Numbered from the stretch's first letter, positions 15,969 through 26,500 are shown. The stretch: DNA of 64,000 bases from Verrucomicrobiota bacterium (GCA_022710725.1 JAKLGK010000005.1:361684-425683); one strand, 5' to 3'. The notes: generated from the sequence alone by a model not told the origin. Made by a program: numbers and translations.

Positions 15969-18900
15969 TCACCGGCTTGGGATAGGGCTTCCGAGTCCTT
16001 CCCCCAAGCTCCCTTTCGCGATTGTGTGACCATAGAAACTGATGTTAAGATGAATGCGATTGAAACTGTCATCATAGCGGGCAGGAAATCTAAGACGGTT
16101 ATAGTTCGGGGGATGGCCGATCAGTACGTCTTTTAAAAACCTCTCCAGTCCCTGAACAACTGGGCATTTACTAGGATCGCGCCTACCAGGTTGTTTCTCA
16201 TTCCTTTCGCGGCACTTTGTACATCCTTTCCAGGGTTTGAATGAAGGAGCGTACGGCCATATCTCGGCACATAGTTCTGTGTATATCTCATCCAAGCACC
16301 ACAGGCGCTGAGACGCGCTATGAGTACAAGGTAAGCGCCAATAATACTCGACGTTGACTGTTACGTGGTCCTCGTCGGCAATGACTCCTGTGATAAGGCA
16401 CTCTGGCCGCTCGATTTCTTTGCTTTGCAGTACCCGGGAACGATGATCATGCCTGCTCAAATCATCTGCATGGATAACACGGCCCCAGTCGCAGAACGTA
16501 TCGCAGAGAAGGAGCAAGCCCGGCACCGGACTGTCAAATATGCTCTCTCGCGCAGAAAAGTATGTCGCCGGGTACTGGTAGGCAGGCGAATCATCGATGG
16601 TCAGCCTATACTCCTTGTTGAATGCATTGTGCTTCACAATAGCGTCGAGAACTTCGAGAACTATGCTTTCAGCAATCTTCTCATAGGCGGATCCGGCGGC
16701 GGTAGCCTGCGTAGGAACTAAGCTGAATACAAGGTCAAGGACGCCCTTCTTCAGCGTCCACCATCCCGGGGCCTTCTCGAATAGCTGGTTGAATAGGTAT
16801 ATTGCACTGAGAAACCCATGGTCGTCATAAAGGCGTTGATACGTGGTTTCGCTGAGCATGGGCAGGATGTCCACTACGCGCTGGCCATGGTCCTCCAGTT
16901 CTTGCTGCCCCATTCGCGTCTTCGAGAGCAATGCAAACAGGAATGTGCGATGCTTCTTGTCCTCTGACTCTAGCGCCTCCCTCAGACCGTTACTTCCGTG
17001 TTTCCCGCGAGAGGAAATACCAAGAAAGGTCTCAAAGAGGTGTGCGACCACTTCGTTAGCTTTCGATGCGGGCAACGCGAAATCGTGCATCAAGCTGGCC
17101 AATGTCCATTGAAGTTTCAGTATCGTAGGCTCTGCACTGTTCAATGCGTTCTGGTGCTGCATATCTGGCAGGCGAGGATTGTAGCGGTCCCAGAGCTTGA
17201 GGAGCTTAGTGCCGGCTGTGGTTTCGCCGAGTTTGTCGATGATTCTGTTCCCGAGAAGAAAGACCTGAATCGAATGCGTCAGGTGATCCCTATACTCAGG
17301 GATCGCAGTGAGGAGTTGCTGGAAGCGTTCGAATTCGGCGTAGTGTGGTTTTACAATGTCTCGAAAACAGAACCGCCACATATCCCCCATCGTAGCCAAG
17401 GCCAAGGGGACCGGTGGGGCCTCCTCTTCGGTGACGCGTCTTGAATAGAGTCTCTCCGCTCTTGTGACAGCTCGCAGGAGGTCGTCGTTCTGCTGGGCAG
17501 CTTGGTGTTGGGAATCTAACTTCCAAGGGTGTGTTCGCGACTGTGCGATGGTCTTGGGATCTTGAGAATAGTGCCGGGCAAGCAACTCGGCTCGCATAGG
17601 GGCGGGAAATACCCCATCCACTGCTTGATGATTCTGCCACCGCTCATCCGCCGTCTTCAGGAGTTCGACCCAAGGAAGGAGCACAGCCTGACAGTATTTG
17701 ATCAGCCCGTCGTCGTCGGGGACAAAAGACTCGCCCGTTGGCTCTTTGGCCATTCGGGAGGCAGACCATACGTGGTCAGGAATCTCCCCTTGATTCGTCA
17801 CTTCAAAATACAGAAATATATCGGTTTCAAGACCGGCGACCGGCAACGCGCCTTGGAAGACTGGGTACCCCATATCGTCCATGAAAACCGAGCAGTCCTG
17901 CGATAGCCATCGGTATGTTTCAGCAAAACCGTTCGCATCCTTGTCGCGCCATTCAGCCCCCCATTCATTAAGCCAGTTATCGGGCGCCTGTTCGGTAGCC
18001 TTGCCCCCGACTTCGGCGAACTTCTTCAGAACCTCCGCCTTCTGGTCGAGGCGTGGTTGAAAAAGCTTCCGGAAGCGTTCGGTCCACACGTGCGAGCTTT
18101 CCCATGCCTCTGTCGCGAAGGCGTTTATGTACTGCTTCCGAATATCGCTCGCTTTCTGATCCGCCCCGAATACTACTCTATTATCATCCGGCAGATCTAA
18201 ACACTGCTTGAACAGCTGCCGTGCCTCGAATGCTGTATTAACGTTGTCAGGTGGTTCGCCTGGGTTCCTGGCTCGTGCCAGTGAATCCGGCTTGAAAAGC
18301 TTCAAGATATTTCGCTCGACAGCTGACTTGGCGGCGGGACTTTGGAGAATCTCTCGTTTGCGCAACGCCCATTGGCGTAGCCGCATTCTCGAAAGACACA
18401 GGACTTCGAGGGCGGACCAGCATCCCGCTGTGCGTTTTTCATTACAGAACGTGCAGTCTTTATGTCGCCAACAGGAGGCGTCAGGTGCAGCTAGAAACGA
18501 TTCTGTCCAACACTTCGGCACGCGGCAGAAAAACGGATCTGCGTTTCCCATGCCCAGGATCTGCCTTCGCCAGTATGGAGATACGATTGTCGCCGGATGC
18601 TCTCTCTGGGGGTCAAAGGGCGTCCTCTCACAAGACTGGCAGAGCGGGTCGAGTTCTCCAAAGAAGAATGCGACGGGCCTATAGACTTCGCTAGAGCTCC
18701 AAATAAGATGTGGGATGCTTCCATGCACTAAAACTCGGCCGATTTTAACGCCCGGAATGTGAAAATGCTTGTTTATTGCTCTAACGAGGTGCTCTTTGAC
18801 CCCAACATGAATAGCCGACTCCGTCGCCGGATTTGGGAAAAAAAGAGGTTTGAGCCTCATGTCCGAGTGCTTGAGCCAACGCTGAAACCCATTGCGAATC

Positions 18901-20315
18901 TGTGGGGAACGACGCGCGAAGTCAGACATATCCTCATCAGGCAGCTCGAGTGACCGCCAAGATACGTACAGCATCGCAGTTTGCAGGGGCAGCCCTTTCG
19001 GTCGCCCCGCAAACTGGTACGGGTGATCAGAAGGCTTGTTCTCCCATGCGGATATGCTCCGCAGAATTCCTTCATCGAATTTATCTTCTCTTGTAAGTGT
19101 CGCGGCGCGTTCCTCTGTATACAATCCGGTCCCGGGGAGCGGCATTGCGTAACGAACCCGGGGGATGAAGCGATTGCGGTATACTAATGAAACCGTCTTG
19201 CCTAGTGAGTCGGTGGTCTCGCCAGGAAGGCCGAGAATCAAAAATCCATGAACCTCAAGATCTGCCTTCGCAGCTCGTCGTAAAGTCTCCTCGACTTCGG
19301 AGAGCTGGATCCTCTTCTGGTGTTGGTCGAGGAGGCTTTGTTCTGCACTCTCAATGCCGACAAATACCGCCTTACAACCGGCATTGCGCATCTTGCGGAG
19401 GAAATCCTCCGACACGGGCTCCTGCACACCTCCGGATGAGCTTGGCATTGTAGCCCGCATTGTGCAAGACCACCGGAACTGACGCTTCTCTTTCAGGATT
19501 TCTGACATAACTGCGAATACGTTCTCGCAATGGGTGATGTCAGTGTTGAATGTAGGGTCGCTTAGAAAAACTTCGGAAACGCCTTGCTCCAAAGCGATTG
19601 CACAAAGATCGGTGCGAAGTCGATCAGTTAAGGCGGCACGCCATTTACGATTCTCCGCGCAGAACGTGCAGCGATTGATGCAGCCTCGCTGGGTAGCGTA
19701 GTAGACGAGCGGATAGCTGGAGTCTTCAGGATAGCTTGCAGCCCACGTTTCTCTGTATTGCGGTACAGGAACGACTTTTACGTCGTTCATGTCCGGAACT
19801 GGCGGGGGTTTGGCATGTCTCGTGGGGCCAACGATAGCACCTGTGTCGATATCGCGATAGGCTATCGGAAAGATGTTGCCAACTTCCGCCGGGTTCATTT
19901 GCAGCACGAGAGGGAGCGAGTATTCGCATTCGCCAATGATACAGCACTGGACCTTCGTATGTTCAAGAACCGTGCTGTGTGAATACGTCGCCAATGGACC
20001 GCCGATAACTATGTCAACATCGTTGCCATGTGGTGTCTGTGATATTTGTAGGGAGAGCTGCTTCACAAACGGATAGCTGTCCGGCGTGCCAGCAATGCAC
20101 ACCGCCTTTACTCCTGCCAACGAATCCAAAAGGTCGGAGCGGCCCTCGGGATGGGCGCGAAGATCGTAGCCCCGCACTTCGTATCCAGCGTTACGAAGTA
20201 CACCGGCGGCGATGGTGGCGCCTTCCAGCGGTGCCGCTGCTGCATGTTCCCAGCCAAATGGCGCCGTATACACCGATGGAGGAACTACGATTGCTACTCT
20301 GCCCTTACTTGACAT
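15969..20315 (-). CDS. B12-binding radical SAM protein fused to a large Cys-rich and HD-like C-terminal region
   Basis: 1448 residues. An N-terminal B12-binding-like Rossmann domain (about 1-180: RVAIVVPPSV, VRGYDLRAHPEG, DIVIGGPLATYS) is followed by a radical SAM domain (about 195-440) with the 4Fe-4S motif RGCINRCTFC (C212, C216, C219), VFVGIESAEQ and FLILGLPGETTDSL. After it comes a second cysteine cluster (LCQSCERTP, FFCRVPKCW, SCWRHKDCTFCNEKRTAGC) that may bind zinc or an auxiliary cluster. A long helical part follows, then an HD-phosphohydrolase-like region: H1011/H1014 (YRDHLTHS), H1077-D1078 (LASLMHDFAL) and LLLLCDTFCDWGR. A third Cys pair lies near the C-terminus (CTKCRERN). Such B12 radical SAM enzymes methylate or rearrange unactivated carbons; the substrate here is unknown. 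It lies 3 bp after the Liv-type binding-protein gene and before the permease genes, so its reaction probably concerns the transported ligand or its signalling. I know no named family with this architecture. Confidence 0.75.
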   Translation of the reverse strand: MSSKGRVAIVVPPSVYTAPFGWEHAAAAPLEGATIAAGVLRNAGYEVRGYDLRAHPEGRSDLLDSLAGVKAVCIAGTPDSYPFVKQLSLQISQTPHGNDVDIVIGGPLATYSHSTVLEHTKVQCCIIGECEYSLPLVLQMNPAEVGNIFPIAYRDIDTGAIVGPTRHAKPPPVPDMNDVKVVPVPQYRETWAASYPEDSSYPLVYYATQRGCINRCTFCAENRKWRAALTDRLRTDLCAIALEQGVSEVFLSDPTFNTDITHCENVFAVMSEILKEKRQFRWSCTMRATMPSSSGGVQEPVSEDFLRKMRNAGCKAVFVGIESAEQSLLDQHQKRIQLSEVEETLRRAAKADLEVHGFLILGLPGETTDSLGKTVSLVYRNRFIPRVRYAMPLPGTGLYTEERAATLTREDKFDEGILRSISAWENKPSDHPYQFAGRPKGLPLQTAMLYVSWRSLELPDEDMSDFARRSPQIRNGFQRWLKHSDMRLKPLFFPNPATESAIHVGVKEHLVRAINKHFHIPGVKIGRVLVHGSIPHLIWSSSEVYRPVAFFFGELDPLCQSCERTPFDPQREHPATIVSPYWRRQILGMGNADPFFCRVPKCWTESFLAAPDASCWRHKDCTFCNEKRTAGCWSALEVLCLSRMRLRQWALRKREILQSPAAKSAVERNILKLFKPDSLARARNPGEPPDNVNTAFEARQLFKQCLDLPDDNRVVFGADQKASDIRKQYINAFATEAWESSHVWTERFRKLFQPRLDQKAEVLKKFAEVGGKATEQAPDNWLNEWGAEWRDKDANGFAETYRWLSQDCSVFMDDMGYPVFQGALPVAGLETDIFLYFEVTNQGEIPDHVWSASRMAKEPTGESFVPDDDGLIKYCQAVLLPWVELLKTADERWQNHQAVDGVFPAPMRAELLARHYSQDPKTIAQSRTHPWKLDSQHQAAQQNDDLLRAVTRAERLYSRRVTEEEAPPVPLALATMGDMWRFCFRDIVKPHYAEFERFQQLLTAIPEYRDHLTHSIQVFLLGNRIIDKLGETTAGTKLLKLWDRYNPRLPDMQHQNALNSAEPTILKLQWTLASLMHDFALPASKANEVVAHLFETFLGISSRGKHGSNGLREALESEDKKHRTFLFALLSKTRMGQQELEDHGQRVVDILPMLSETTYQRLYDDHGFLSAIYLFNQLFEKAPGWWTLKKGVLDLVFSLVPTQATAAGSAYEKIAESIVLEVLDAIVKHNAFNKEYRLTIDDSPAYQYPATYFSARESIFDSPVPGLLLLCDTFCDWGRVIHADDLSRHDHRSRVLQSKEIERPECLITGVIADEDHVTVNVEYYWRLPCTHSASQRLWCLDEIYTELCAEIWPYAPSFKPWKGCTKCRERNEKQPGRRDPSKCPVVQGLERFLKDVLIGHPPNYNRLRFPARYDDSFNRIHLNISFYGHTIAKGSLGEGLGSPIPSR

Positions 20316-20318
20316 AGG

Positions 20319-21446
20319 CTATTCCTCAATAAGGACGTAAGAAATTGCATCAATCTTCTTGAGCTGGACGGGCTTTGTCACGTCGCCGTTCTGCATGAAC
20401 GTTGTAATGCCGGATGCGCCAGGATAATCTTTTATGGCGAGGATGTACTGTCGCAGGGCTTGCGGATCGTTCCCGGCTTCACGGAAGGCCTCGGCAAGAA
20501 TGCGCGTGGCATCGTACACGGTAGCACTGTAGACTTCCGGGGGTTCACCATAGCGTTCTTCATATTTCTTCGCATAGGCGGCGACATGCGGATCCTCTGA
20601 TCCCGGGTCGTAAGCGGCCTTCGTGTAGATCGCGCCATCGGCCGCCTCTCCTGCGATCTGAAGTACTTCAGGCAATTCGAAGTCCGTGATACCGAGGAAC
20701 TGACACTGAAGCCCCAATTCCCTCGCCTGCTTCATGATGAGCCCCGTCGACTGGTATCCAAGGATGTACAGTGCCTGCGGATTGCCCAGGCGAATCTTCT
20801 CGAGTTGGGTTCTGAAGTCGGTCGCGTCGGGCTGGAAGAGGAGTGCGTCGGGCACTTCGCCGCCTGCGGCCTCAAACTCCCTCTTGAAGTAGTCGTTTAC
20901 CCAGGGGCCAACGGGGTTATTGACTGAGATTACTGAGACCCGCTTGATGCCCAACGTTCCCAGGCACGCGCGGGTCATGCGATCGACTTCGTTCCTGATG
21001 TTGGTGGCATTACGGAAGAGGTATTCGCTGTCGTCCGTCAGTCCTGGTGCGGTGGCAGATGTGAAAACGATCATCTTTTGCCGGTCAGCGATGGGCATAA
21101 CTGATTTCGTTACGCCTGTGAGGGCGACTTCCAGCGCCGCCACATTGTCGACTGTAATCAGCTTGTTGGCCGCGTCTACGCCAGCACGGTTGTCCGATTT
21201 GGAGTCCTCCACGATCACCTGGATTTTGCGGCCAGCAACACCGCCGGCGGCATTTATGTCTTCAACGGCGAGTTGGACACCGCGCTGCATCCATTTGCCG
21301 TAACCGGAAGCAGCACCTGTCATCGGAAGGATTGCTCCGATAGTAAGCTGTCCCGGCGCCTGCTCTTGGCGGGACTTGAAGACAATGGCCCCGACAATGA
21401 CCACGGCGAGCACCACGACGACCGTAATGACATTCTTCCTGTTCAT
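20319..21446 (-). CDS. Liv-type periplasmic substrate-binding protein
   Basis: 375 residues of the type I periplasmic-binding fold (Peripla_BP_6/LivJ-K): ILPMTGAASGYGKWMQRGVQLAVEDINAAGGV (as ILPMTGAASGYGKWM and VQLAVEDINAAGGVAGR), IQVIVEDSKSDNRAG, FTSATAPGLTD and DYPGASGITTFMQNGDV are characteristic. The N-terminus is a hydrophobic span (VITVVVVLAVVIVGAIVF) with no lipobox Cys and no clear cleavage site, so the protein may stay anchored as a type II membrane protein. Ligand unknown: the family binds Leu/Ile/Val, amides, urea and aromatic acids. It is the first gene of the transporter module and is followed after 3 bp by the radical-SAM gene. Confidence 0.85.
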   Translation of the reverse strand: MNRKNVITVVVVLAVVIVGAIVFKSRQEQAPGQLTIGAILPMTGAASGYGKWMQRGVQLAVEDINAAGGVAGRKIQVIVEDSKSDNRAGVDAANKLITVDNVAALEVALTGVTKSVMPIADRQKMIVFTSATAPGLTDDSEYLFRNATNIRNEVDRMTRACLGTLGIKRVSVISVNNPVGPWVNDYFKREFEAAGGEVPDALLFQPDATDFRTQLEKIRLGNPQALYILGYQSTGLIMKQARELGLQCQFLGITDFELPEVLQIAGEAADGAIYTKAAYDPGSEDPHVAAYAKKYEERYGEPPEVYSATVYDATRILAEAFREAGNDPQALRQYILAIKDYPGASGITTFMQNGDVTKPVQLKKIDAISYVLIEE

Positions 21447-21470
21447 GCTTCTCCTTCTCTCCTCTGTGCT

Positions 21471-21734
21471 TCATCGTTGGCGTGCGGACTTCTTTCGAGA
21501 TTCAGTTGCCAGCTCGCGCAGGGCTTCGGAGGTTTTATCCAGGCGGGGGATGTCGTTTGGGGGGGCGGGCTTGCCGCCGCTGGCGTTTGCCTCGTAGAAG
21601 GGAAGCTGTTCGGCGCGGATGCGGTAAATGGCGACGGGGGCGGAAACACGGTACAAGCCATTAACAGCATTAAGCCGTCGATTGAACGCCTTCGCTTCCT
21701 GAAACTCGTCTGTGGCTCTGCTTAGATATGCCAT
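21471..21734 (-). CDS. Small protein of unknown function
   Basis: 87 residues, starting 2 bp after the stop of the NucS-like gene (TAGCCATGG context) and ending 24 bp before the binding-protein gene. It is basic and polar (pattern RRLNAVNGLYRVSAPVAIYR, then a Lys/Arg-rich tail) with no signal peptide or membrane span. I do not recognise a family. Its position between a nuclease gene and the importer module suggests it belongs to one of them. Confidence 0.5.
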   Translation of the reverse strand: MAYLSRATDEFQEAKAFNRRLNAVNGLYRVSAPVAIYRIRAEQLPFYEANASGGKPAPPNDIPRLDKTSEALRELATESRKKSARQR

Positions 21735-21736
21735 GG

Positions 21737-22840
21737 CTATTCTTCAATTCCGAAGCGATGTTTCAGCCTTTCCGTGGTGTGTTGCCATGCCTTGGCGCGC
21801 GGCCGTGCTGCTGAATTCTGGTTGCCGAAGAAGCCTCGTTCTGAAATAGCTTCCGACAGAGGGGCGGTTTTTATCCATTCAACGCGGACGAGGTATTCTT
21901 CAGAGTCTTCAGGATTGTCCGTTGGATGGGCGAGGTTGCCTTTGAGCGGTAGTGTCGTAATGGGGACCATGTGACCGTTCGCGTCTTGTACAAGAAACTC
22001 CTGTGCGCGAGCCGGGCCCTCTTTGACGATGCCAACGCCCACGTAACCCGTTTGGGGGACGTTGACCCAGATTCGGCCGCCTTGTTCAAGGATGCTTAAC
22101 GTCCGCGAATACCACTCCCCGCCACCTGCAGAAACGAAGCCGTACTTCCGAGCATCTTCCCAATGTCTGCCTGTCTCTGAATGCCCGAATGAAACGTAGT
22201 ACTCTCCGTTCCATGGAAGTTTCTCTCGCTTCTCGGTTATCTTGGCTTCGGCGGCCTCGGGGGCGATGAGCCAAGCCCGCGAAAGGTACTCATGCTCGCC
22301 ATCCTTGAATACACGGAAGAACGCGGCGTTGATCGCGAGGCCGTAGTCTGTGAGATACCCGATGATTCGTTCAGTGCTGTCATCAAGACGAGTCGCGACG
22401 ATCAGGAGCTCGTGAGACTCGTTAAGTGCCTCGGGCATGGAGGATACGTTGAATCGCTCGCAGAAGGCAGCGTCCAGAGAGGGCGCGGAAGTTTCTGAGT
22501 TGAGAGAGTGCCTGTAGTTCTCGAAGATGTCGGCTATGTCGGCCTCCTCCAGCTGCGACACCCATGAGCCGTAGTCGAGAACTTGAGCGACGACCTCGCG
22601 GGGTGTTTTGTCTTTCTTAAGTTCGATCACAATCAGATTCCCCTCGCGGTTGATGGCGAGAAGATCGATGAACGTGCCGTAGGCGGTGGGCACCTGCCTC
22701 CCGATGACAAGGACGTCGGGGCCGAGGATCAGGGGATCCTCTGCGATGATGTCCTCCAACCGCTTTTCGACTTCCATTGGAGAGAAATGGACGGGTTCAG
22801 GTTTCTGCCCTAGACGCCATAGCCCAACTCCGATAGGCAT
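21737..22840 (-). CDS. NucS/DUF91-like endonuclease with extra C-terminal domain
   Basis: 367 residues. The N-terminal half carries the DUF91 PD-(D/E)XK pattern: EVEKRLEDIIAEDPLIL, TFIDLLAINREG (acidic residue) and LIVIELKKDK (E-x-K), plus REVVAQVLDYGSWV. These match the restriction-endonuclease-like core of NucS relatives. From about residue 215 a second domain begins (WNGEYYVSFGHSE, EDARKYGFVSAGGGEWYSR, GGRIWVNVPQTGYVGVG), which looks like a small beta-barrel nucleic-acid reader of PUA/EVE style, but this is inference. It lies 6 bp after the metallopeptidase gene, in the restriction gene cluster. Confidence 0.7.
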   Translation of the reverse strand: MPIGVGLWRLGQKPEPVHFSPMEVEKRLEDIIAEDPLILGPDVLVIGRQVPTAYGTFIDLLAINREGNLIVIELKKDKTPREVVAQVLDYGSWVSQLEEADIADIFENYRHSLNSETSAPSLDAAFCERFNVSSMPEALNESHELLIVATRLDDSTERIIGYLTDYGLAINAAFFRVFKDGEHEYLSRAWLIAPEAAEAKITEKREKLPWNGEYYVSFGHSETGRHWEDARKYGFVSAGGGEWYSRTLSILEQGGRIWVNVPQTGYVGVGIVKEGPARAQEFLVQDANGHMVPITTLPLKGNLAHPTDNPEDSEEYLVRVEWIKTAPLSEAISERGFFGNQNSAARPRAKAWQHTTERLKHRFGIEE

Positions 22841-22846
22841 TGAGTG

Positions 22847-23563
22847 CTACTCCTTCCACCGCTCCGCCGAGAGTGGCAAAGAATTGAGTTCCATGCGAGC
22901 TTCTTTCCACGATGGGTAATGCTTGTCAAGCAGGGCAGTAAAACGCCCGTTGTGTGTTGACTCCAGTAGGTGGGCGGCTTCATGGCATACAATGTAATGG
23001 AGCAGATCCTTGGGTTTCTTGACCAGTTCGGTATTTAAGCGGATCGATTTGGCGCGTGGATTGCAGCTGCCCCACTTCGTCTTCATGCGTTGCAGGAAGT
23101 AGTTTGAGACGCGAACGCCGAGCTTGGTCTCCCACTTGCGGATGATCGGTGGAACGGCCGCGTGGAGTATGCGCTTATGCCACTCGTGGATAATGTCATC
23201 CCGCTTGGCCTGCGTGCTGCCAGGGCGTGCGATGAGGACGATTTGTCGGTGGTCAAGAGAAACGGTAGGCGCGACATTACGATATATGACGCAGAGTAAG
23301 TAACGTCGGCCCCAAAGATAATGACTCTCGCGCTCAATGAACGACCGCGGCGTCTCTCTGGCTTGGCTTTTTAGCTTGAGTTGGTGTTCTCGTATCCAGC
23401 CGAGCTTGCTAATGGCATAGGCGCGGGCCACGTCGAGGCGGGTTGCGCTGGGTATGGCCAGGGTCACGCGGCCGTTGGGCGGATGAACGGAGAGGTGGAC
23501 ATGCTTGATGTCCTTCTTCGTAACGCAGATTGACAGATCTCCGATGTAGATGTTTTCGGTCAT
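22847..23563 (-). CDS. YgjP/SprT-like zinc metallopeptidase (DUF45)
   Basis: 238 residues. The zinc site HEAAHLLESTHNGRF with the following LLDKHYPSWKEAR tail is diagnostic of the YgjP-like group, and the N-terminal part (IKHVHLSVHPPNGRVTLAIP) and RMKTKWGSCNPRAKSIRLN are family features. Members of this group are often encoded directly after hsdR of type I restriction systems, as here: the start codon overlaps the hsdR stop (TAATG). Its target is unknown; a role in processing restriction subunits or DNA-protein adducts is possible. Confidence 0.83.
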   Translation of the reverse strand: MTENIYIGDLSICVTKKDIKHVHLSVHPPNGRVTLAIPSATRLDVARAYAISKLGWIREHQLKLKSQARETPRSFIERESHYLWGRRYLLCVIYRNVAPTVSLDHRQIVLIARPGSTQAKRDDIIHEWHKRILHAAVPPIIRKWETKLGVRVSNYFLQRMKTKWGSCNPRAKSIRLNTELVKKPKDLLHYIVCHEAAHLLESTHNGRFTALLDKHYPSWKEARMELNSLPLSAERWKE

Positions 23564-26500
23564 TAGTAGCCGGGTTGATTCTTGATAATTTCAAAGATCG
23601 CCGTCGTCGCTGTGCGGTCGCGTGATAGGATGGGAAATAGCGCGTTTAGCACCTGCTTCTCTCTTGTCTCATCGCCTTTCCATCCTGCCGGGGCATGTTC
23701 GCGCATGGCTAGGTCTATTTGCAGAGACAATTCGGCCTTCTTGTCGCTGTTCATTGGGCACTTGAATGTTTCGGCGGGTATCGTGGCAAGGTTGTTGAAG
23801 AGGACAATGGCTGCGTGTTTGCCATGTAGGATGGCGGGCAGGCCCGCGGTCGGCTGCTTCGTGGCGAGACGTTTCACGAGGGCCTCGGCGTTCTTCAGAA
23901 ACTGCTCGTAAGCGGCGGCGTTGCTTCGGTCCTGTTTGATCAAGTCGTCGAGTAATACGGACATCTCCGCATAGAATCTTGGGTCAGTAAGCTGGTCGCG
24001 GATGATCGTTTTGCGAACGTTGTTAATAATGCCTTCGGCTATCGCGTTCTTCGAAAGCCGGCCCTTCTCGTTGAGCTTGCGGGCTATGGCGTCATTGATG
24101 CCGGTCTCAATGATGAGTTCCGTGAGGGGAAGCGAGTTGAGATTGCCGAGGTCTTCCGCGGGGTCGGCTTGGACATAGGTGTTGAGGAGATGCCGCATGT
24201 CCGCCTCATAAGGCTTGATGTCCAGTTCCTCGCCGGAGTGCTTCTTGATCGCCACGCGGGTTTCGCCGTAGAACTCGACCTCCTTCTGCAAAGCGGTGGC
24301 TTCGGCCTCGGAGTATCCTGCCCTTGCTAGATCTTGGGCGATGTCCGCGAATGCGCGCACGAGGGTGGCTACGCCCTTGTAGAAAGAAATGCGTACGGGC
24401 TCGGTCGTGTTCAGGGCCTTGGGATCGGCCGCGTCGCCGCAGAAGTATCGGAGGTACTGTTCCAACTCGCGGGGAGGGCGGACCGGCTCGCACAAATAAC
24501 GTAGGGCCTCTCGTGCCTCATCAAGTTTCTTTCTGCCTTCCGCCAGCCAGTCTTTGACGATCACGTTGCCATCGCTGCCGTCGGTGTCGATCTCCAGCTC
24601 GTCAGAACTATAGACCGCGATGGCATTCTGCACATCTTCGAACAACTCCTTGTAGTCCACGATATACCCGTAGTCCTTGTCCTCGCCGTCCAGCCGATTC
24701 GTTCGACAGATGGCCTGGAAAAGGTTGTGGTCGTATAATTCGTTGTCCAGGTAAATGTAGGTGCAGCTTGGTGCGTCGAAGCCCGTCAGGAGCTTGCTCA
24801 CCACAATCAGCAGCTTGCAATTGGCGGGTTCCTCGATGAAGCGCCGCTTCATCTCGTCCTCGTAAGCTTTGGTCGTCTGTCCCTTCTTCAGAACGTGCTG
24901 CGTGTAGGTGTCGAACTTGTAGCGCTCATCGCTGTTCGGCGGTTCGCGGGATATGGCGTTGTGATTGGGCTCGTAGGAGGTGATGATGCCGCAGTATCCG
25001 GCGAAGGGCGTGTTCAGAAATAGTCGGTAGTAGTGGCATGAGTCGTAGATGGACGCGGCGACCAGGATCGCGGTTCCTCGGTTGTTGTTGAGACGGGGCT
25101 TCAGGCTGAAGTCTTCGATGATGTCGGCGATGATCCGCTGCTTTCGCTCGCCTGCGCTCATCAGTTCTTCCATCGTTGCCCACCGCTTGCGCAGGACCGC
25201 TTTCTGGAAATTGTTCAGCCCTTTGGTTTTTTGCTCGAACCACGCATCGATGGCCTTCTTGGATGTGAGGCGCTGGGGCACATCGCGCGCTTCGTATTTC
25301 AGATCGAGGATGACCTTGTCCGCCACGCCTTCATGGAACTTGTAGGTGTGGATGTAGGTCCCGAATATCTCTCGCGTAGTCTGCTTGTCGGTGAGCAGGA
25401 GCGGGGTGCCGGTGAAGCCGATGAAGATGGCGCTGGCGAGCCAGCGCTTCATCTGCTTATTCATGTCGCCGCCCTGTGTGCGGTGACATTCGTCGACAAA
25501 TACATAGAACCGCCCGTGGACATGCGGAGGTGGGCCGTTCAGATCGGCAGGATCGAACTTGTGAACGAGCGCGCACAAGAGGCGGGGCGTTGTGGCGGAG
25601 AGTTTAGCCACGAACTCTGCGCGCGAGGTGATGCGTGGTGAAGGCGAGTTCTCGCTGACAACGCCCGCGTTCTTCATGACGCCCTCGATCTGCTTATCCA
25701 GCTCGTCGCGGTCGGTGATGATGAGTACTCGGGCCTCGGGATCGTGTTCCAGTAGCCATTTGGCAATCAGCACCATCAGAATGCTCTTGCCGCTGCCCTG
25801 CGTATGCCAGATTACGCCACCTTCCTGCTGGCGGATGCGTTCCTGGGCTTTTTTTACTCCGATGAATTGATGAGGACGTGGAACCTTCTTCTGGCCGGCA
25901 TCGAAGATGATGAAATTCCGGATCAGATCGAGCAGTCGGGACTTCTCGCACATCTCGGCCAGAGGCCGGTCTAGCAAAGCACCAGCCTCGAGATTGGTCG
26001 CGTCGCTAGGTGCGGCTTTCCACTCTACGAAGTACTTCTCCGGCGTTCCAGCAGTCCCGTAGCGTAATCCTTGCGAATCGCTGCCTGCAAAGACAAGCTG
26101 GACGGTGCTGAAAAAGCCCTTATTGAAGATCTCCTCCTGGTTGGTGATGAGCTGGCGCACGCCATCCGCCACTTCGACAGAACTGCGCTTGAGTTCGATT
26201 ACCCCGATGGCAATGCCGTTTAGATACATTACAAGATCCGGCCGTCGTTCGTAGCCACCGCGCAAGGTCACTTCCTCCGCGAGGGCGAAGTCATTGTTCT
26301 CCGGATGCTCCCAGTCCACCAGATGCACCTTGTCGTGCGCCTGCCCGGCGGCAATCTGCACGTCCGCGCCATAGCGCAGGAGCTGGTAGGTGCGAAGGTT
26401 GGCCTGGTATAGTGTAATGCCCGTGGCGTCCGCAGCGGTTTCGAGCTTCTGCAGAGCGGCGGAAACGTGGGCATCAGAATAGCCCCGCGCCTTCAGGTTG

